DNA of 64,000 nt from JAAZLS01 sp964585925 (GTDB lineage: Bacteria; Bacillota; Dethiobacteria; DTU022). The stretch is taken from the NCBI GenBank assembly GCA_964585925.1, contig CAZPFS010000007.1, forward strand, positions 3,523-67,522. The letters run 5' to 3'. The notes beneath the pieces are model-generated. The model ran no database searches. It saw only the letters and a list, made by a program, of their open reading frames with translations, and was not told the DNA's origin. Below are positions 34,288 through 43,475 of this stretch, piece by piece; position 1 is the stretch's first letter, and each line of letters opens with the position of its first letter. The translations under genes were made by a program, and so were the position numbers.

Positions 34288-35376
34288 ATGGAATTGGATA
34301 TTGATATTTTACTCAAAGAAGCCGGGGTCAGACTGGCCTCCGATCTTCACCTGACGGTGGGCCTTCCGGCAACTGTCCGGTTCAACGGTGAATTGGTGCC
34401 CCTTGATACCCCCATACTGGAGCCTCCCGATATTTCCAGGTTGGCCGCACAGTTGCTCAGTGAAAACAATCAAAGGAAACTTGAGGAAAAAGGGGAGGTA
34501 GATTTTGCCTATTCCATTGCCGGAGCAGGCAGATTTCGAATTAATGTTTACCGGCAGCGCGGCAGCACCGGACTGGCGGCGAGGGTGCTCAACACCAATA
34601 TCCCCACGGTGGATGAGCTGGGACTTCCCGGAATTGTTTCCGGGCTGACCCGCACACTCAAAGGACTGATCCTGGTCACCGGTCCTACCGGCAGCGGCAA
34701 ATCCACCACCCTGGCGGCTATGATCGGCTTAATCAATCGGGAGCGCAAGTGCCATATTCTGACCCTGGAGGATCCGGTGGAATATCTTCACCAGCACGAT
34801 CAAAGCATGATCAACCAGCGGGAAATCGGCACGGACAGCACCGGTTTTGCGGAGGCCCTCAGGGCTGCCCTGCGCCAGGATCCGGATGTGATCCTGGTGG
34901 GGGAGATGAGGGATCTGGAGACAATCTCCACCGCCATAACCGCGGCCGAAACCGGGCACCTGGTTATGTCCACCCTGCACACGGTGGACACTCCCCAGAC
35001 CATTGATCGGATCATCGATGTTTTTCCGCCTCACCAGCAGCAGCAGATCCGGGTTCAGTTGGCCAATACCCTGGTGGGGATTGTCGCCCAGAGGCTGATC
35101 GAGCGAAGGGACGGGCAGGGGCGGGTTCCGGCGGTAGAGGTGCTGGTGGCCAACCCGGCGATCCGCAACCTGATCCGGGAAGGAAAGACCTACCAGATCT
35201 ATTCTATGATTCAAACCGGATCCCGCCAGGGTATGCAGCTCATGGACGAAAGCTTGCGCCAATTGTATGAACAAAAACTGGTCGATTATGATACCGCCAT
35301 CTGCAATGCCGTTGATCCTGATAACCTGAGCAAGCTCCTGGGAAAGATATCGGGAAAGCCGGGTCAGTTCCAATAA
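34288..35376 (+). CDS. pilT: Type IV pilus retraction ATPase PilT
   Basis: PilT powers pilus retraction. The 362-residue hexameric ATPase has SDLHLTVGLPATVRFNGEL near the N-terminus, Walker A GPTGSGKSTT, Asp box LEDPVEY, Walker B LVGEMRD and the His box STLHTVDTPQTIDR. The C-terminal sequence AIRNLIREGKTYQIYSMIQT with GMQLMDESL is typical of PilT; family members often show AIRNLIRE. ATG 34288 lies seven bases after TGAGGTG; a TTG at 34273 is rejected. Gap to pilB 51 bases. Confidence 0.96.
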   Translation: MELDIDILLKEAGVRLASDLHLTVGLPATVRFNGELVPLDTPILEPPDISRLAAQLLSENNQRKLEEKGEVDFAYSIAGAGRFRINVYRQRGSTGLAARVLNTNIPTVDELGLPGIVSGLTRTLKGLILVTGPTGSGKSTTLAAMIGLINRERKCHILTLEDPVEYLHQHDQSMINQREIGTDSTGFAEALRAALRQDPDVILVGEMRDLETISTAITAAETGHLVMSTLHTVDTPQTIDRIIDVFPPHQQQQIRVQLANTLVGIVAQRLIERRDGQGRVPAVEVLVANPAIRNLIREGKTYQIYSMIQTGSRQGMQLMDESLRQLYEQKLVDYDTAICNAVDPDNLSKLLGKISGKPGQFQ

Positions 35377-35419
35377 TTCGGCGGGGATTCAATGCTAATA
35401 ATGGGGGCCAAGAATCAAA

Positions 35420-36667
35420 ATGCCAAATTATCATTATACTGCCAAGGATTGGGATGGAAAAACCACCGAAGGGATTTACAGCGCCGCCAGTGTGGCCGAA
35501 GCGCTCAGCCACCTGGGTGCGCAGGATCTAACGGTGCTCCACCTTCAGGAAAGGACCGCCCCGGGAACCCCTTTGCAGACCATACGCAAACCGGCGGTTG
35601 CCGGGTCCCGCTCAGGGCTGTTTCAGGGGAAGAAAAAGGGGCGCGCCCGTGATTTCATGGTTTTCTGCCGGCAGTTCGGGACCATGCTGCAGTCGGGGAT
35701 AACCGCCCTGCATGGCCTGAAGGTACTGGCCGAGCAGATGGAGCAACCGGCATTCCGGGAAGCGCTCAATGAAGTGGCTTTAAACCTGGAAAAAGGAAAC
35801 ACACTGGCGGAATGCTTCGAACGTCAGTCTGATTTTTTCCCCCGCATACTGATCAGCATGGTGGAGGCGGGTGAACTGGGCGGTATTCTGGATTCGGTTA
35901 TGTTCCGCCTGGCCGATCATTTTGAAAAGCAGCACGACCTCCGGGAGAAGATCCGTTCGGCCACCATGTACCCCATCGTGATCTGTGCGGTGGCGGTGGC
36001 GGTGATGCTGGTAATGGTGCTGTTCGTGCTTCCCAGGTTCGGCGAGATGTTTACCGGACTGGGGATTGAAATGCCTCTGTTTACCCGGCTGCTGATGGGT
36101 TCGGGAACACTCATTCTAAAATACTGGTATTTGATCCTGCTCCTGATCCTGGCCTCTGTTTTAGGTGTCGGTCATTACCTTAAAACCCCGGAAGGGAAAA
36201 ACAGGTTCGACAAGCTGAAACTGCGGGCGCCGCTTTTCGGCCCCATCTACAAAAAAAATGTTCTGGCCCGTTTTGCCCGCACTTTGAGCACATTGCTGGC
36301 CAGTGGAGTGGGTATTCTAGCCTCCCTGGAACTGGTGGAAAAGGTGATCGACAACAAGGTTTATGCCGGGTCCCTGATAAAGGCCCGGGAGGTGATCCGG
36401 CAGGGACAGCCCATGACCGTGCCTCTTAGATCCTCCGGGCTCTTCCCGCCGATGCTTTTGGAGATGGTGCATGTGGGCGAAGAAACCGGCTCTTTGGACG
36501 AGATGCTCTCCCGGAGCGCCGATTTTTACGAAAACGAGGTGGCCTACGTGGTGGAACGGCTGAGCGGTATCATCGAACCGGTGCTGATTGTAGCCATCGG
36601 AATCTTCGTGGGCGGCCTGGTGGTCTCCATCATCAAGCCCATGTTCCAGATCTACCAGACCATCTGA
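35420..36667 (+). CDS. pilC: Type IV pilus inner-membrane platform protein PilC
   Basis: The platform on which PilB and PilT act, 415 residues. It begins with YHYTAKDWDGKTTEG, has a linker to about residue 65, and then two T2SSF domains (FCRQFGTMLQSGITALHGLK; FARTLSTLLASGVGILASLE). Three membrane helices are seen near residues 175-200, 225-245 and 385-405. ESxEL-type signatures appear as MVEAGELGGILD and MVHVGEETGSLDEML. ATG 35420; ribosome site weak. Confidence 0.95.
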   Translation: MPNYHYTAKDWDGKTTEGIYSAASVAEALSHLGAQDLTVLHLQERTAPGTPLQTIRKPAVAGSRSGLFQGKKKGRARDFMVFCRQFGTMLQSGITALHGLKVLAEQMEQPAFREALNEVALNLEKGNTLAECFERQSDFFPRILISMVEAGELGGILDSVMFRLADHFEKQHDLREKIRSATMYPIVICAVAVAVMLVMVLFVLPRFGEMFTGLGIEMPLFTRLLMGSGTLILKYWYLILLLILASVLGVGHYLKTPEGKNRFDKLKLRAPLFGPIYKKNVLARFARTLSTLLASGVGILASLELVEKVIDNKVYAGSLIKAREVIRQGQPMTVPLRSSGLFPPMLLEMVHVGEETGSLDEMLSRSADFYENEVAYVVERLSGIIEPVLIVAIGIFVGGLVVSIIKPMFQIYQTI

Positions 36668-36783
36668 TCCGAACAAAGGGGTGGGGGCGGATTTACCGGC
36701 AGCCACCTAGGGATTAAAATCTCTCAGGCCGACGGCCTGTTGACATACATTGAATCATAAAAAATTTCAAAGAGGTGGTATAG

Positions 36784-37260
36784 ATGATTATTCTCAAACT
36801 GGCGCAGGCGCTCCATCGCCCCAAAAAGGATGAACGCGGGTTCACCTTGATCGAGCTGATAATCGTGGTGGCTATCCTGGCCGTTCTGGCGGCGATCGCC
36901 ATCCCCCTGGTTACCGGCAGGGTCCAGGAAGCGCGGATAGCCGCCGATAAGGCCAACGTGCGGCTGCTGCAGGGCGCGGTGAATATCTGGGTGGTGGACA
37001 ATGCCGGGAAAGATGAAGATGGGCTTACTATAGGTGAGTGGGAGGGGCCTGAAGCCTCACTCTGGATGGAAGAGCTAGAAGAAGCATTTTTGATAAATCC
37101 AGAAGAAATAGAACATCCTTTCGGCGGAAAATATGACCTGGCAGAAAATGAAGGTGAAGGTGGCTGGCAAAAACGCGGCTACAAGGTAACCTCATCATCG
37201 CAAATAACAGATGATAATCCAGGTGGCTTATGGAAATGGGGCCCCGAGGAAACTGAATAA
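36784..37260 (+). CDS. pilA: Type IV major prepilin (PilA-like)
   Basis: A 158-residue prepilin. A 19-residue leader (MIILKLAQALHRPKKDERG) ends in the PilD site G|FTLIELIIVVAILAVLAA, with Glu at position +5. The hydrophobic N-helix is followed by a globular part with no cysteine pair (GRVQEARIAADKANVRLLQ; acidic middle). Its place directly after pilC and its strong site AAAGAGGTGG suggest it is the main subunit. A TTGACA at 36740-36745 could start a separate transcript, but no good -10 follows. Confidence 0.9.
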   Translation: MIILKLAQALHRPKKDERGFTLIELIIVVAILAVLAAIAIPLVTGRVQEARIAADKANVRLLQGAVNIWVVDNAGKDEDGLTIGEWEGPEASLWMEELEEAFLINPEEIEHPFGGKYDLAENEGEGGWQKRGYKVTSSSQITDDNPGGLWKWGPEETE

Positions 37261-37406
37261 GTGCTATAGGTGTGGCGAGAGAACGGGTTTAAAGAACCGC
37301 AGGGGCGAGGCATATCTCGCCCCTCTAAACCCAAACAAGGGGCCGGGCTTTAGATATTCCCCGGTTTGATGAACGCGGGTAATGTTTGGCTGGCCTGTGG
37401 GCCATG

Positions 37407-37623
37407 GATCGGTGCTTTGATTCATGTTTCCCCCTTTAAAAAAGGGGGGACAGGGGGATTAGATTTAATCACAAAGGTGTGATCGGGCTCCCAGCCTATA
37501 TTTCAGGCCCGGATATGTACAGGGGGCGGGGCATGTCTGCCTTATATCCAGGTATGACGCAAAGACGGGATCGGTGCTTTGATTCATGTTCCCCCCTTTA
37601 AAAAAGGGGGGACAGGGGGGATT
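37407..37623. repeat. Two copies of a 54-base hairpin repeat between pilA and pilD
   Basis: The 370 bases between pilA and pilD carry no gene. Two nearly identical copies (37407-37460 and 37568-37623) begin GGATCGGTGCTTTGATTCAT and continue GTTTCCCCCTTTAAAAAAGG then GGGGACAGGGGGATT. The C-run/G-run palindrome belongs to the same family as 541-870 and 28690-29490. The second copy ends 11 bases before pilD and reads PPLKKGGQGG in the pilD frame. Confidence 0.88.
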
Positions 37624-37633
37624 TGGGTTAACG

Positions 37634-38419
37634 ATGAACATCCTGATTGGGGCTCCGATATTTATTTTAGGCCTGTGCGCGGGAAGTTTTCTGAACGTGG
37701 TTATTTACCGCCTGCCCCGGGGGGAGTCGCCGGTCCGGCCGGCTTCCCACTGTCCCGCCTGCGGCAAGCGTCTGACCGGTCCCGAGCTTGTCCCGCTGCT
37801 AAGCTATATCGTTCTTGGCGGAAAATGCCGCCACTGCCGCCGGAGAATATCCCTCCGCTACCCGCTGGTGGAGCTGGCCGCAGGAGTGCTGTTTACCGCA
37901 GCGGCCTGCAGATTTGGTCTGACGCCGGATACCCTGTCCCTGTGGTTTTTATTTTCCCTGCTGCTGGCCGTCTCTCTGATCGATCTGGAGCACCAACGGA
38001 TTCCGAATCCCCTGGTGGTGGCGGGGCTGGCGGGGGGACTGGCATTTCGACTCTGGGGGACCATGTCTTCCGGCACAACCTCGCTTTTTGCCGGGGGCTG
38101 GCCGGATGCCCTGTGGGGGCTGCTGCTCGGCGGGGGGATAATGCTGCTCATATTTCTGGCCAGCCGGGGCGGTATGGGCGGAGGAGACGTAAAGCTGGCG
38201 GCCCTGCTTGGTTTCTGGATCGGTTTTCGGGGCATAGCCATCACCATGATCCTTGGTTTCCTGACCGGAGCCCTGGCAGGGGTTGTTCTGATTCTGCTGG
38301 GACTGCGTCGGCGCAAGGATCCGCTGCCCTTTGGCCCGTTTCTCAGCCTGGGAACGCTGATCGCTTTATTCTGGGGTGATGCGCTGTTCCGGTGGTATTT
38401 GAAACTGATCGGCTGGTGA
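37634..38419 (+). CDS. pilD: Type IV prepilin peptidase PilD
   Basis: A bifunctional leader peptidase and N-methyltransferase, 261 residues, polytopic. FLNVVIYRLPRGESPVRP is conserved; two CxxC pairs, CPACGKRL and CRHCRRR, mark the methylase zinc loop. The peptidase aspartates are in LIDLEHQRIPN and GGGDVKL. Start ATG 37634 gives the normal hydrophobic N-terminus (MNILIGAPIFILGLCAGSF). An upstream start would only add repeat-encoded residues. Ribosome site is weak because the repeat lies just upstream. Confidence 0.95.
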   Translation: MNILIGAPIFILGLCAGSFLNVVIYRLPRGESPVRPASHCPACGKRLTGPELVPLLSYIVLGGKCRHCRRRISLRYPLVELAAGVLFTAAACRFGLTPDTLSLWFLFSLLLAVSLIDLEHQRIPNPLVVAGLAGGLAFRLWGTMSSGTTSLFAGGWPDALWGLLLGGGIMLLIFLASRGGMGGGDVKLAALLGFWIGFRGIAITMILGFLTGALAGVVLILLGLRRRKDPLPFGPFLSLGTLIALFWGDALFRWYLKLIGW

Positions 38420-38844
38420 ATGCGGTGAGATTGACACTTGGCGATAACCGGCAGGGGTTTGTGTTGATTGAACTCCTGGTAGCCCTAGCCGTGCTGGGGC
38501 TGGTGGCGGTTCCCGTTCTGGCTGCTTTTCTTACCGGCTACTGCTCGCTGGGCCGCGCCGGGGATAAAACCCGCGCCGTGAACCTGGCCCGCGGGCAGAT
38601 GGAACAGGTAAAGGGTCTGGGTTATCCCAAGTTGTATTTCCTGTTTGTGGAACAGGAAAACACGCCCCAAACAACCCGGGAGGGGCCCTTTGATCTGGAG
38701 ACGGCGGTGATCCCGGAAAAAATGAGTATCGGCAGCCCAAGCGGCGAAGGCATGGCCGAGCTTGAACTGTTGAGGATAACGGTAACTGTTTGCTGGGGTG
38801 AAGGGAACTCCCTGCGGTTGGAAAGTCTTCTATGCAACCGGTGA
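38416..38844 (+). CDS. Minor prepilin (PilV-like)
   Basis: A prepilin of about 142 residues: cleavage site G|FVLIELLVALAVLGLVAVP with Glu +5 after a short basic leader, then a helix (DKTRAVNLARGQMEQVKGLG) and a beta-rich end. Its size and the ARGQMEQVK segment are PilV/PulI-like. I start it at GTG 38416, overlapping the pilD stop by four bases; GTG 38425 is also possible. It overlaps the next pilin gene by 13 bases. Confidence 0.82.
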   Translation: MNAVRLTLGDNRQGFVLIELLVALAVLGLVAVPVLAAFLTGYCSLGRAGDKTRAVNLARGQMEQVKGLGYPKLYFLFVEQENTPQTTREGPFDLETAVIPEKMSIGSPSGEGMAELELLRITVTVCWGEGNSLRLESLLCNR

Positions 38845-39314
38845 GGGCACCGGAGAAGGGAAATCCGGAGCAGGGTTTTACCCTGATCGAGATTTTGCTC
38901 TCGCTGGCCATACTGGTGATTATTTTTGGGGGTGCTTACTCATTTTACATCTGGGGGGTAAACTGCTGGCAAAAAGGAATACAGAGGATGGATCACCAGC
39001 AGAGCGCCCGCGCCGCCATGGATTATATGGCGGAGGAGCTCCGGTTTGCCTGCGAGGTAACGATAGACGACCCCGGCGAGATCAGGTTCAGATACCGGGA
39101 TGATCCCAAACTTTATATTTTTCGTCAGTCGGGTGAAGAGATTGTGTTTGAAGCCAAAAACGGCTATTCCTCCCACAATAAAATCGCGCTGGGGGTAACC
39201 GGGCTCGGTTTTCAAATAGATGATGGCGGGATTGTACAGATCACCGTCGTCTGTGGTAAAGAAAACGATCAGGTAACCATGGTCAGCAATATCCGGCCCC
39301 GAAACATGCATTGA
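38832..39314 (+). CDS. Minor prepilin (PilW/PulJ-like)
   Basis: A 160-residue prepilin with leader MQPVRAPEKGNPEQG and cleavage before FTLIEILLSLAILVIIFGG. The segment QQSARAAMDYMAEELRFA is the conserved helix of PilW/PulJ proteins. A beta-rich tail follows (IRFRYRDDPKLYIFRQ). ATG 38832 overlaps the previous gene, so translation is coupled. Confidence 0.86.
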   Translation: MQPVRAPEKGNPEQGFTLIEILLSLAILVIIFGGAYSFYIWGVNCWQKGIQRMDHQQSARAAMDYMAEELRFACEVTIDDPGEIRFRYRDDPKLYIFRQSGEEIVFEAKNGYSSHNKIALGVTGLGFQIDDGGIVQITVVCGKENDQVTMVSNIRPRNMH

Positions 39315-39344
39315 TCCAACTCCGGTGAACCTGGAACGGCAGTG

Positions 39345-40544
39345 ATGATTGTGCGGTTTGCCGGCATAAATGACAACCGCGGTTCAGCCCTGATGGCGGT
39401 GCTGATCGTTGTGGCGGCGTTGTTATTTGTCAGTGCGGCGCTGCTGGATTTGTCCCTCAACGAGCAGAAGATCGCCGCCCATCAGGAGAAGGAAATTTCT
39501 CTGTACTACCTGGCGGAAGCCGGCGTGGAGGCGGGCATTGCCGCCCTGAAGGAGGATTATATGTTTCAGGGGCCCTTAACCGGGTTGCTGAATCAGGGAA
39601 GCTACCGGGTCAGGTTCGCCCCGTTACCCCGCAACCGGCGTCTGGTTATATCTACCGCTTCGCGGCAGGGCAAATCGTTTGATCTGTCGGTAGTCGCCGG
39701 CCTGAACCCGGCCTATGAACAGGGGCTGCTGGTTTCCAGGCATTTGAAAATTGAAAACGTAGATATTTGTGGCAGCTGTCATGTCAATAATGATCTGCAC
39801 ATTGGAGGCTCCAACCGGGTAAGGGGTGCGGATTTCGAGGAGAGCGTGTTCAGCCACAGCGGGGTTCTTCCCCGGTTCACGGAACCTGAGGCCGAACTGC
39901 TGATTGGAGGCAGACTTTATACATCGGCGGCCCAGTTTAATGATCCGGCCCTGATAATCGATCCGCTGGTATTGCCGTCCCTTGATTTAGATCTGCTGGA
40001 AAAGAAAATCTGCTGTTTTATTGAAAATTCTTCACCGGATGTAATTTTAAATGCGCTTTCCGGTTCTTATCCGGGGGAAGACCGGATCCAGGTTAACGGC
40101 AATCTGTTGATTGCTCCCGAAGAAGGACAGATATTCGATTTTAAAGGTTTACTGGTGGTCAGGGGAAACCTGGAGATTTCCACCTATCAGGGGGGAGGGG
40201 TAAATTTCAGCGGTGCTTTACTGGTAGAAGGCAGCGCGATCATCAACGGAGATATCAACCGTGATTCCGGTGATCGCTCTGTCCTTCTGGCTGCCGGAGA
40301 CGATATTTCGATAAAAGATTTTAAGGCGCCGCTTTTGTTTGGCGGCGACCTGGTCATATTTTCCGGGGGAGATGTTCAGATCGTCTCCACTGAACGGTCC
40401 GAATTCGATATCCGGGGAGCCATTTTTGCGGCGGGGTTGTCGCTTGAAAAATGCAGTTTGTATCATGTTCCGTCAGTGGTTACAGAATTTAGGGATCTGC
40501 TTCCCGGCTATGAAGTGATTATCAGGGAATGGATCAGTCCCTAG
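39345..40544 (+). CDS. PilX-like protein with long extracellular beta domain
   Basis: A 399-residue protein with a PilX-type N-terminus (NRGSALMAVLIVVAALLFVSAALLDLS, Ser at +1 and no Glu +5). The helix YYLAEAGVEAGIAALKE is shared with PilX/PilO-like pseudopilins. The rest, about 300 residues, is beta-rich and repetitive in style (VNGNLLIAPEEG; VVRGNLEIS; VEGSAIINGDI), like a right-handed helix or polymer-type fold. Two cysteines form CGSC near residue 140. It could form a large tip subunit. GTG 39342 is the alternative start. Confidence 0.75.
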   Translation: MIVRFAGINDNRGSALMAVLIVVAALLFVSAALLDLSLNEQKIAAHQEKEISLYYLAEAGVEAGIAALKEDYMFQGPLTGLLNQGSYRVRFAPLPRNRRLVISTASRQGKSFDLSVVAGLNPAYEQGLLVSRHLKIENVDICGSCHVNNDLHIGGSNRVRGADFEESVFSHSGVLPRFTEPEAELLIGGRLYTSAAQFNDPALIIDPLVLPSLDLDLLEKKICCFIENSSPDVILNALSGSYPGEDRIQVNGNLLIAPEEGQIFDFKGLLVVRGNLEISTYQGGGVNFSGALLVEGSAIINGDINRDSGDRSVLLAAGDDISIKDFKAPLLFGGDLVIFSGGDVQIVSTERSEFDIRGAIFAAGLSLEKCSLYHVPSVVTEFRDLLPGYEVIIREWISP

Positions 40545-40659
40545 AGTCGGATTTGTTTAAATAGACATCGATTGTTTGTAAGAACCTGCAAAGGCAAAAG
40601 CAAATATCTGTCCGGCAGAGCATCCCGGGATAAACAAAAATAGTTCAGGGGGTGGCCGC

Positions 40660-41736
40660 TTGAAAAAGAAGGTAACACAGAAGCTGAATTATAAAGGGCA
40701 CTATTCCAGAATCGGCCTGGATATTGGCAGCTCCCAGATCAAGTTCGTGCAGTTAAAAGGCGAAAGGGGCCGAGTCAAAGTTCACCAGTACGGGATCTGT
40801 GCCCTTCCGGAGGGAATTATTGAGGGGGGAAGGGTGATCGATTCTGAGACGCTCACCTCCAGGCTGCAATGGTTGCTCGGCCGGAGGCGGCTTCACAAAA
40901 AAAAGATCAATCTTTGCATAGGCGGTCAGTGCGTCATTCTGCGGCAGATCTTCCTCCCTCCCATGTCGTCCCGGGAATTGGCCGACGCAATCTACTGGGA
41001 GGCGGAAAAACAGATAATGATTCCCCTGAATCAGGTGGTGATGGATTACGCCAGCCTGGGGATCCGGGAGGTCGGAGGCAAGCAGGCCACCGAGGTGGTG
41101 CTGGTGGCGGTGCCCCGGGAGGTGGTGGAGCAATATATAGATGTGGTTACCGGAGCCGGTTTTTACCCCGATGCAATTGAAATCGAGCCATTTGCTTTGC
41201 GGCGTTCGGTATATCACCTGCAGCAGTTAGTGTTCCCAAAGGAGCTGCAAAATGTAATAGTGCTGGATATGGGGGGGGAATCGAGCAACCTGCTGGTGAT
41301 GGAAGAAGGCCGGTACAGTTTCTCCCGCACTCTGAGCGTCGGAGTCAATCATTTTTGCCGCCGGATAATGGAGTCCGGGCAGAAGACTGCCGAGGAGGCG
41401 CAAAAGCTGGTTTTCGGCAGCGATATATTTGCCGTGCCCGGAATACTGGAAGTGGCCGAAGAGCTGTACACGCAGATCAAGCATTCAATGGAATATTTTG
41501 TTTATGAAATGAAACATCAGGAAAAAGATTTTGAACGGATGTTTTTTTGCGGCGGCGGCTACAGTATCAAAGAACTCTGGTCTTTTTTAGGGGGAGAGCT
41601 GAAAATTGAACCGGTGCCGTTCAACCCATTGGCGGCGATCTCCAAGGGCCGACAATCCCATCACCTGGCCCTGCAAAGAGATGGCAACCTGCTGGTGGTA
41701 GCCCAGGGGCTGGCCTTACGGGGGTGGATTTCTTGA
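40660..41736 (+). CDS. pilM: Type IV pilus assembly protein PilM
   Basis: PilM, 358 residues, an actin-like cytoplasmic protein that binds the PilN tail. Actin-fold motifs: IGLDIGSSQIKFVQL (phosphate 1), VIVLDMGGESSNLLVME (phosphate 2) and FFCGGGYSIKEL (adenosine). IYWEAEKQIMIPLNQVVMDY is a PilM hallmark. TTG start after GGGGGTGG. pilN overlaps its stop, giving pilM-pilN-pilO in the usual order; pilP and pilQ are absent, as expected without an outer membrane. Confidence 0.93.
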   Translation: MKKKVTQKLNYKGHYSRIGLDIGSSQIKFVQLKGERGRVKVHQYGICALPEGIIEGGRVIDSETLTSRLQWLLGRRRLHKKKINLCIGGQCVILRQIFLPPMSSRELADAIYWEAEKQIMIPLNQVVMDYASLGIREVGGKQATEVVLVAVPREVVEQYIDVVTGAGFYPDAIEIEPFALRRSVYHLQQLVFPKELQNVIVLDMGGESSNLLVMEEGRYSFSRTLSVGVNHFCRRIMESGQKTAEEAQKLVFGSDIFAVPGILEVAEELYTQIKHSMEYFVYEMKHQEKDFERMFFCGGGYSIKELWSFLGGELKIEPVPFNPLAAISKGRQSHHLALQRDGNLLVVAQGLALRGWIS

Positions 41737-42290
41737 AAACAGAGATAAATTTACGCCCCCATGAATTTGTAACCTCCCGGGAGTTTTACTGGCCCCGATT
41801 GGTGAGAACTATCGCCGCGGTGCTTTTATTATTTTCATTGGCGGTAGGTTCTGTTTTGGGTTATTTGTATATGGTCAATTTGCGAAATGATCTGGTTAAC
41901 CTGGCCGGCACACGGGACGAGCTCAAACTGAAAGCAGCCCCGGTCATTCAACTGGAACAGGCTATAGAACGCGTCAGCCAGGGTGTTGCCCTGGAAAAAT
42001 CTTTCCTGGGAACCGTTACCCCCTGGTCCCGCTATCTGCAAAAAATCAAGAGCGCTGCTGGAAAAGAGATCAGAGTTGTTCAGATGTCGGCCACTGTTGA
42101 GGGGAAGATAACCGTGGACGGCCAGGCAGAGAATCTGAAAGATATTGCGATCTATGCCCAAAATTTAGAAAACCTTGATTTTCTAAGCCAAGTGGCGATC
42201 ACTCAGATCAGCCTGGGAAAAGAAAACAGGCTTGCCTTTGTCTTAAATGCGGTTTCCACTACAGGAGGGGGGCTGGGCAATTATGACTAA
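41733..42290 (+). CDS. pilN: Type IV pilus assembly protein PilN
   Basis: PilN, 185 residues: a short cytoplasmic N-tail with EINLRPHEF (the INLLP-type PilM-binding motif), one membrane helix (TIAAVLLLFSLAVGSVLGYLY), a coiled coil and a small ferredoxin-like domain. It forms the alignment complex with PilM and PilO. TTG 41733 overlaps the pilM stop (TTGA); a GTG at 41724 lies within the ribosome site. Confidence 0.9.
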   Translation: MKTEINLRPHEFVTSREFYWPRLVRTIAAVLLLFSLAVGSVLGYLYMVNLRNDLVNLAGTRDELKLKAAPVIQLEQAIERVSQGVALEKSFLGTVTPWSRYLQKIKSAAGKEIRVVQMSATVEGKITVDGQAENLKDIAIYAQNLENLDFLSQVAITQISLGKENRLAFVLNAVSTTGGGLGNYD

Positions 42291-42828
42291 ACCACAACCA
42301 TCACGCTCTTCCAGGGAAAAGGCGCTGTTGTTTATGGTGCTGGTGGCCGCGCTGGGCTTTTTGGGATGGAAATTTGTATATATACCCCTTCGGGCCCAGG
42401 CAGCCCAGATGCGCTGCGAGAGGGAACAGCTGCAAGGAGAAATAGACCTGCTGGAAGACAAAATCAGTCGCAAAGCGGCCCTGGAGATGGAGTGGAAACA
42501 TATGGAACGCGAGGGGGAACGCTTATCAACAGTCTTGCCGGATCGGGATCAACTGCCGATAGTGTTCGCCAATCTGGGGGAATTGATTGCCCGGCATCCA
42601 GTCAACCTGCGGTTGTTGCGCACCGAAGGGTTTTCAGACCAAGACGGCTGTCCGGGCCTATCTTTTCAAGCCGGATTTGAAGGGCCCGATGACAACCTGT
42701 TTATGCTATTTGAGGAGATAGAAAGATTTCCCCATCTCCTGGTAGTCGCGGATACTTCCTGGAGGGGAGAAGCGGATAGTTCACAACTGGTAATGACGTT
42801 TGCTCTGGTGTTTAGAGAGAATAATTAA
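42283..42828 (+). CDS. pilO: Type IV pilus assembly protein PilO
   Basis: PilO-like, 181 residues: one N-terminal membrane helix (ALLFMVLVAALGFLGWKFVYI), a coiled coil (QMRCEREQLQGEIDLLEDKI), and a C-terminal domain of PilO form (FMLFEEIERFPHLLVVAD). ATG 42283 overlaps the pilN stop by eight bases; the ribosome site is the G-run in the pilN end. Sequence identity to known PilO is visibly low, so the call leans on topology and order. Confidence 0.84.
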   Translation: MTKPQPSRSSREKALLFMVLVAALGFLGWKFVYIPLRAQAAQMRCEREQLQGEIDLLEDKISRKAALEMEWKHMEREGERLSTVLPDRDQLPIVFANLGELIARHPVNLRLLRTEGFSDQDGCPGLSFQAGFEGPDDNLFMLFEEIERFPHLLVVADTSWRGEADSSQLVMTFALVFRENN

Positions 42829-42925
42829 GGGCGCTAAAAAACAAAAGTTGAATCTGGTGATGGGGTGAAGGAACAAAGAGGGAGATGACGGGTGCAACCG
42901 GCAAAAAAGGGGGAAGAAAGCTGCA

Positions 42926-43411
42926 GTGTTCAAGATGGCTCGGCTAGATAGCCGCCGGAACTCCGGGATGACCTTGATCGAGCTGGTATGTGTACTGGCA
43001 ATTATCAGCCTGATTTTACTGGCCGGGATCGGGCCCGGATTCGGATTCCGGCCAGGGAATAAACGGCAACTGGAGGCTGCGGCCTGGCAGTTGGTTTCCG
43101 AGATGAGGCTGGCCCGGCAATCTGCCGTATTTACCGGAATTACCTCCCGCCTACAGTTCCGGATATTTAACGATGATTACAAAGTGATTCTTTCGGATGA
43201 AAGAAAGACGGTCAAATTGCCTGCAGGAATTTGCTATGCATATATAAATTTTCCGGTAGCAGACGGCTATTACTTGCTGGAGTACAAATGTACCGGCGCG
43301 CCCAACCGGGGAGGGACAATCGGCCTGAAAAACCGGCAGAATGAGAAGATATACATAATAGTGACGCCGGCCACCGGCCGGGTAAGGGTGTCGCCGGAAC
43401 CGCCGCTCTAG
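42926..43411 (+). CDS. Minor prepilin (FimT/GspH-like)
   Basis: A 161-residue prepilin: leader ending RRNSG, cleavage before MTLIELVCVLAIISLILLAG (Met at +1, Glu +5). The sequence LEAAAWQLVSEMRLARQSAV is the GspH/FimT hallmark. A beta-sandwich C-terminal domain follows. GTG 42926 start with a distant GGGGGAAG site. It is 97 bases after pilO. Confidence 0.85.
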   Translation: MFKMARLDSRRNSGMTLIELVCVLAIISLILLAGIGPGFGFRPGNKRQLEAAAWQLVSEMRLARQSAVFTGITSRLQFRIFNDDYKVILSDERKTVKLPAGICYAYINFPVADGYYLLEYKCTGAPNRGGTIGLKNRQNEKIYIIVTPATGRVRVSPEPPL

Positions 43412-43475
43412 GTCATTTTTCACCCATGCAGGATTTCCCATTGCGGAAAAACAATTATGGAAGGGAGGGATATGG

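Noticed and set aside
37579..38379. 266-codon alternative frame over pilD
   Set aside because: The frame at 37634-38419 contains all PilD motifs; this one is a shadow.
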